This document shows positions 63,852 to 64,000 of a stretch of DNA of 64,000 bases, one piece after another. The DNA is from Acanthacorydalis orientalis (taxonomy: Eukaryota > Arthropoda > Insecta > Megaloptera > Corydalidae), in assembly GCA_034766995.1 (NCBI GenBank), contig CM068313.1, forward strand, positions 7,693,461 to 7,757,460, given 5' to 3'. The notes beneath the pieces are model-generated. The model did no database searches and had not been told where the DNA came from. It saw nothing but the letters and a program-made list of their open reading frames with translations. Numbering within the stretch: position 1 is the stretch's first letter; each line of letters opens with the position of its first letter. A program made the translations under genes and the position numbers.

Positions 63852-64000
63852 AATAATATAATAAGAAACTTCATTATCCAATTCAGCTATATGAATATCC
63901 ATAAACTGTTGCAGTATCTTTTCCAAGATTTATTAATTTGTTTTATTTTTTAGTATCATTTTTGAACTGATTTTTTATATCTTTTTTTATTTTTATTTTA
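63598..64000 (+). other. 3' flank of the sulfatase gene
   Basis: No canonical AATAAA or ATTAAA signal is seen before the window ends, so the poly(A) site is undetermined. A ~75-bp (TA)n tract lies at 63776-63850. Confidence 0.6.
63776..63850. repeat. (TA)n microsatellite
   Basis: About 75 bp of TA with two TG interruptions near 63793-63800. Confidence 0.95.

Noticed and set aside
1..64000. tRNA, rRNA or CRISPR content
   Set aside because: No GGTTCGANTCC-type T-arm in a cloverleaf context, no rRNA-like stretch and no regularly spaced short repeats other than microsatellites were seen.

Overview
The window is a very AT-rich stretch of eukaryotic nuclear DNA, almost certainly from an insect or another arthropod. 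It has spliced genes with GT-AG introns, remnants of two mariner subfamilies (Mos1-like and Hsmar1/cecropia-like), a pogo/Tigger-type MITE and dozens of long (TA)n microsatellites, often continuing into (TG)n or (GA)n. I see no bacterial operons, rRNA, tRNA or CRISPR. The species cannot be named from the sequence.

One gene can be assembled with confidence: an eight-exon arylsulfatase of the ARSB/ARSI/ARSJ type on the plus strand, from the ATG at 24712 to the TAG at 63597, coding for 545 residues. Exon 1 carries the signal peptide and the N-terminal metal-binding Asp pair. A first intron of 31,473 bp follows. Exons 2-8 (56281-63597) carry the CTPSR formylglycine motif, the GKWHAG signature, the SDNG motif and the C-terminal domain. 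All exon joins are GT-AG and keep frame, and every expected sulfatase active-site residue is present, so the gene looks functional and lysosomal or secreted.

The left 24.5 kb has no convincing gene. It holds a large imperfect inverted repeat (arms 3054-3545 and 4205-4679), several internally deleted mariners, an 80-bp TIR-only mariner (19513-19592), a foldback at 20925-21088 and a pogo-like MITE (23429-23766). A few higher-complexity islands could be regulatory.

Intron 1 is a repeat repository. It contains a 517-bp deleted mariner, a tandem duplication of a ~504-bp unit (27557-28560) with a diverged relative near 49.4 kb, a decayed DD34D mariner (37805-38470), a CpG-rich island (38740-39180), further Mos1-like deletion derivatives, and a MITE family with ~40-bp inverted ends. 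Intron 7 holds a second 80-bp TIR-only mariner and a foldback.

The most unusual material is the transposon decay series (about 500-bp deletion derivatives, then exactly 80-bp TIR-TIR elements with intact TA duplications), the 1.6-kb inverted repeat, and the split of the sulfatase catalytic site across a 31-kb intron. I found no clear new multi-gene system.
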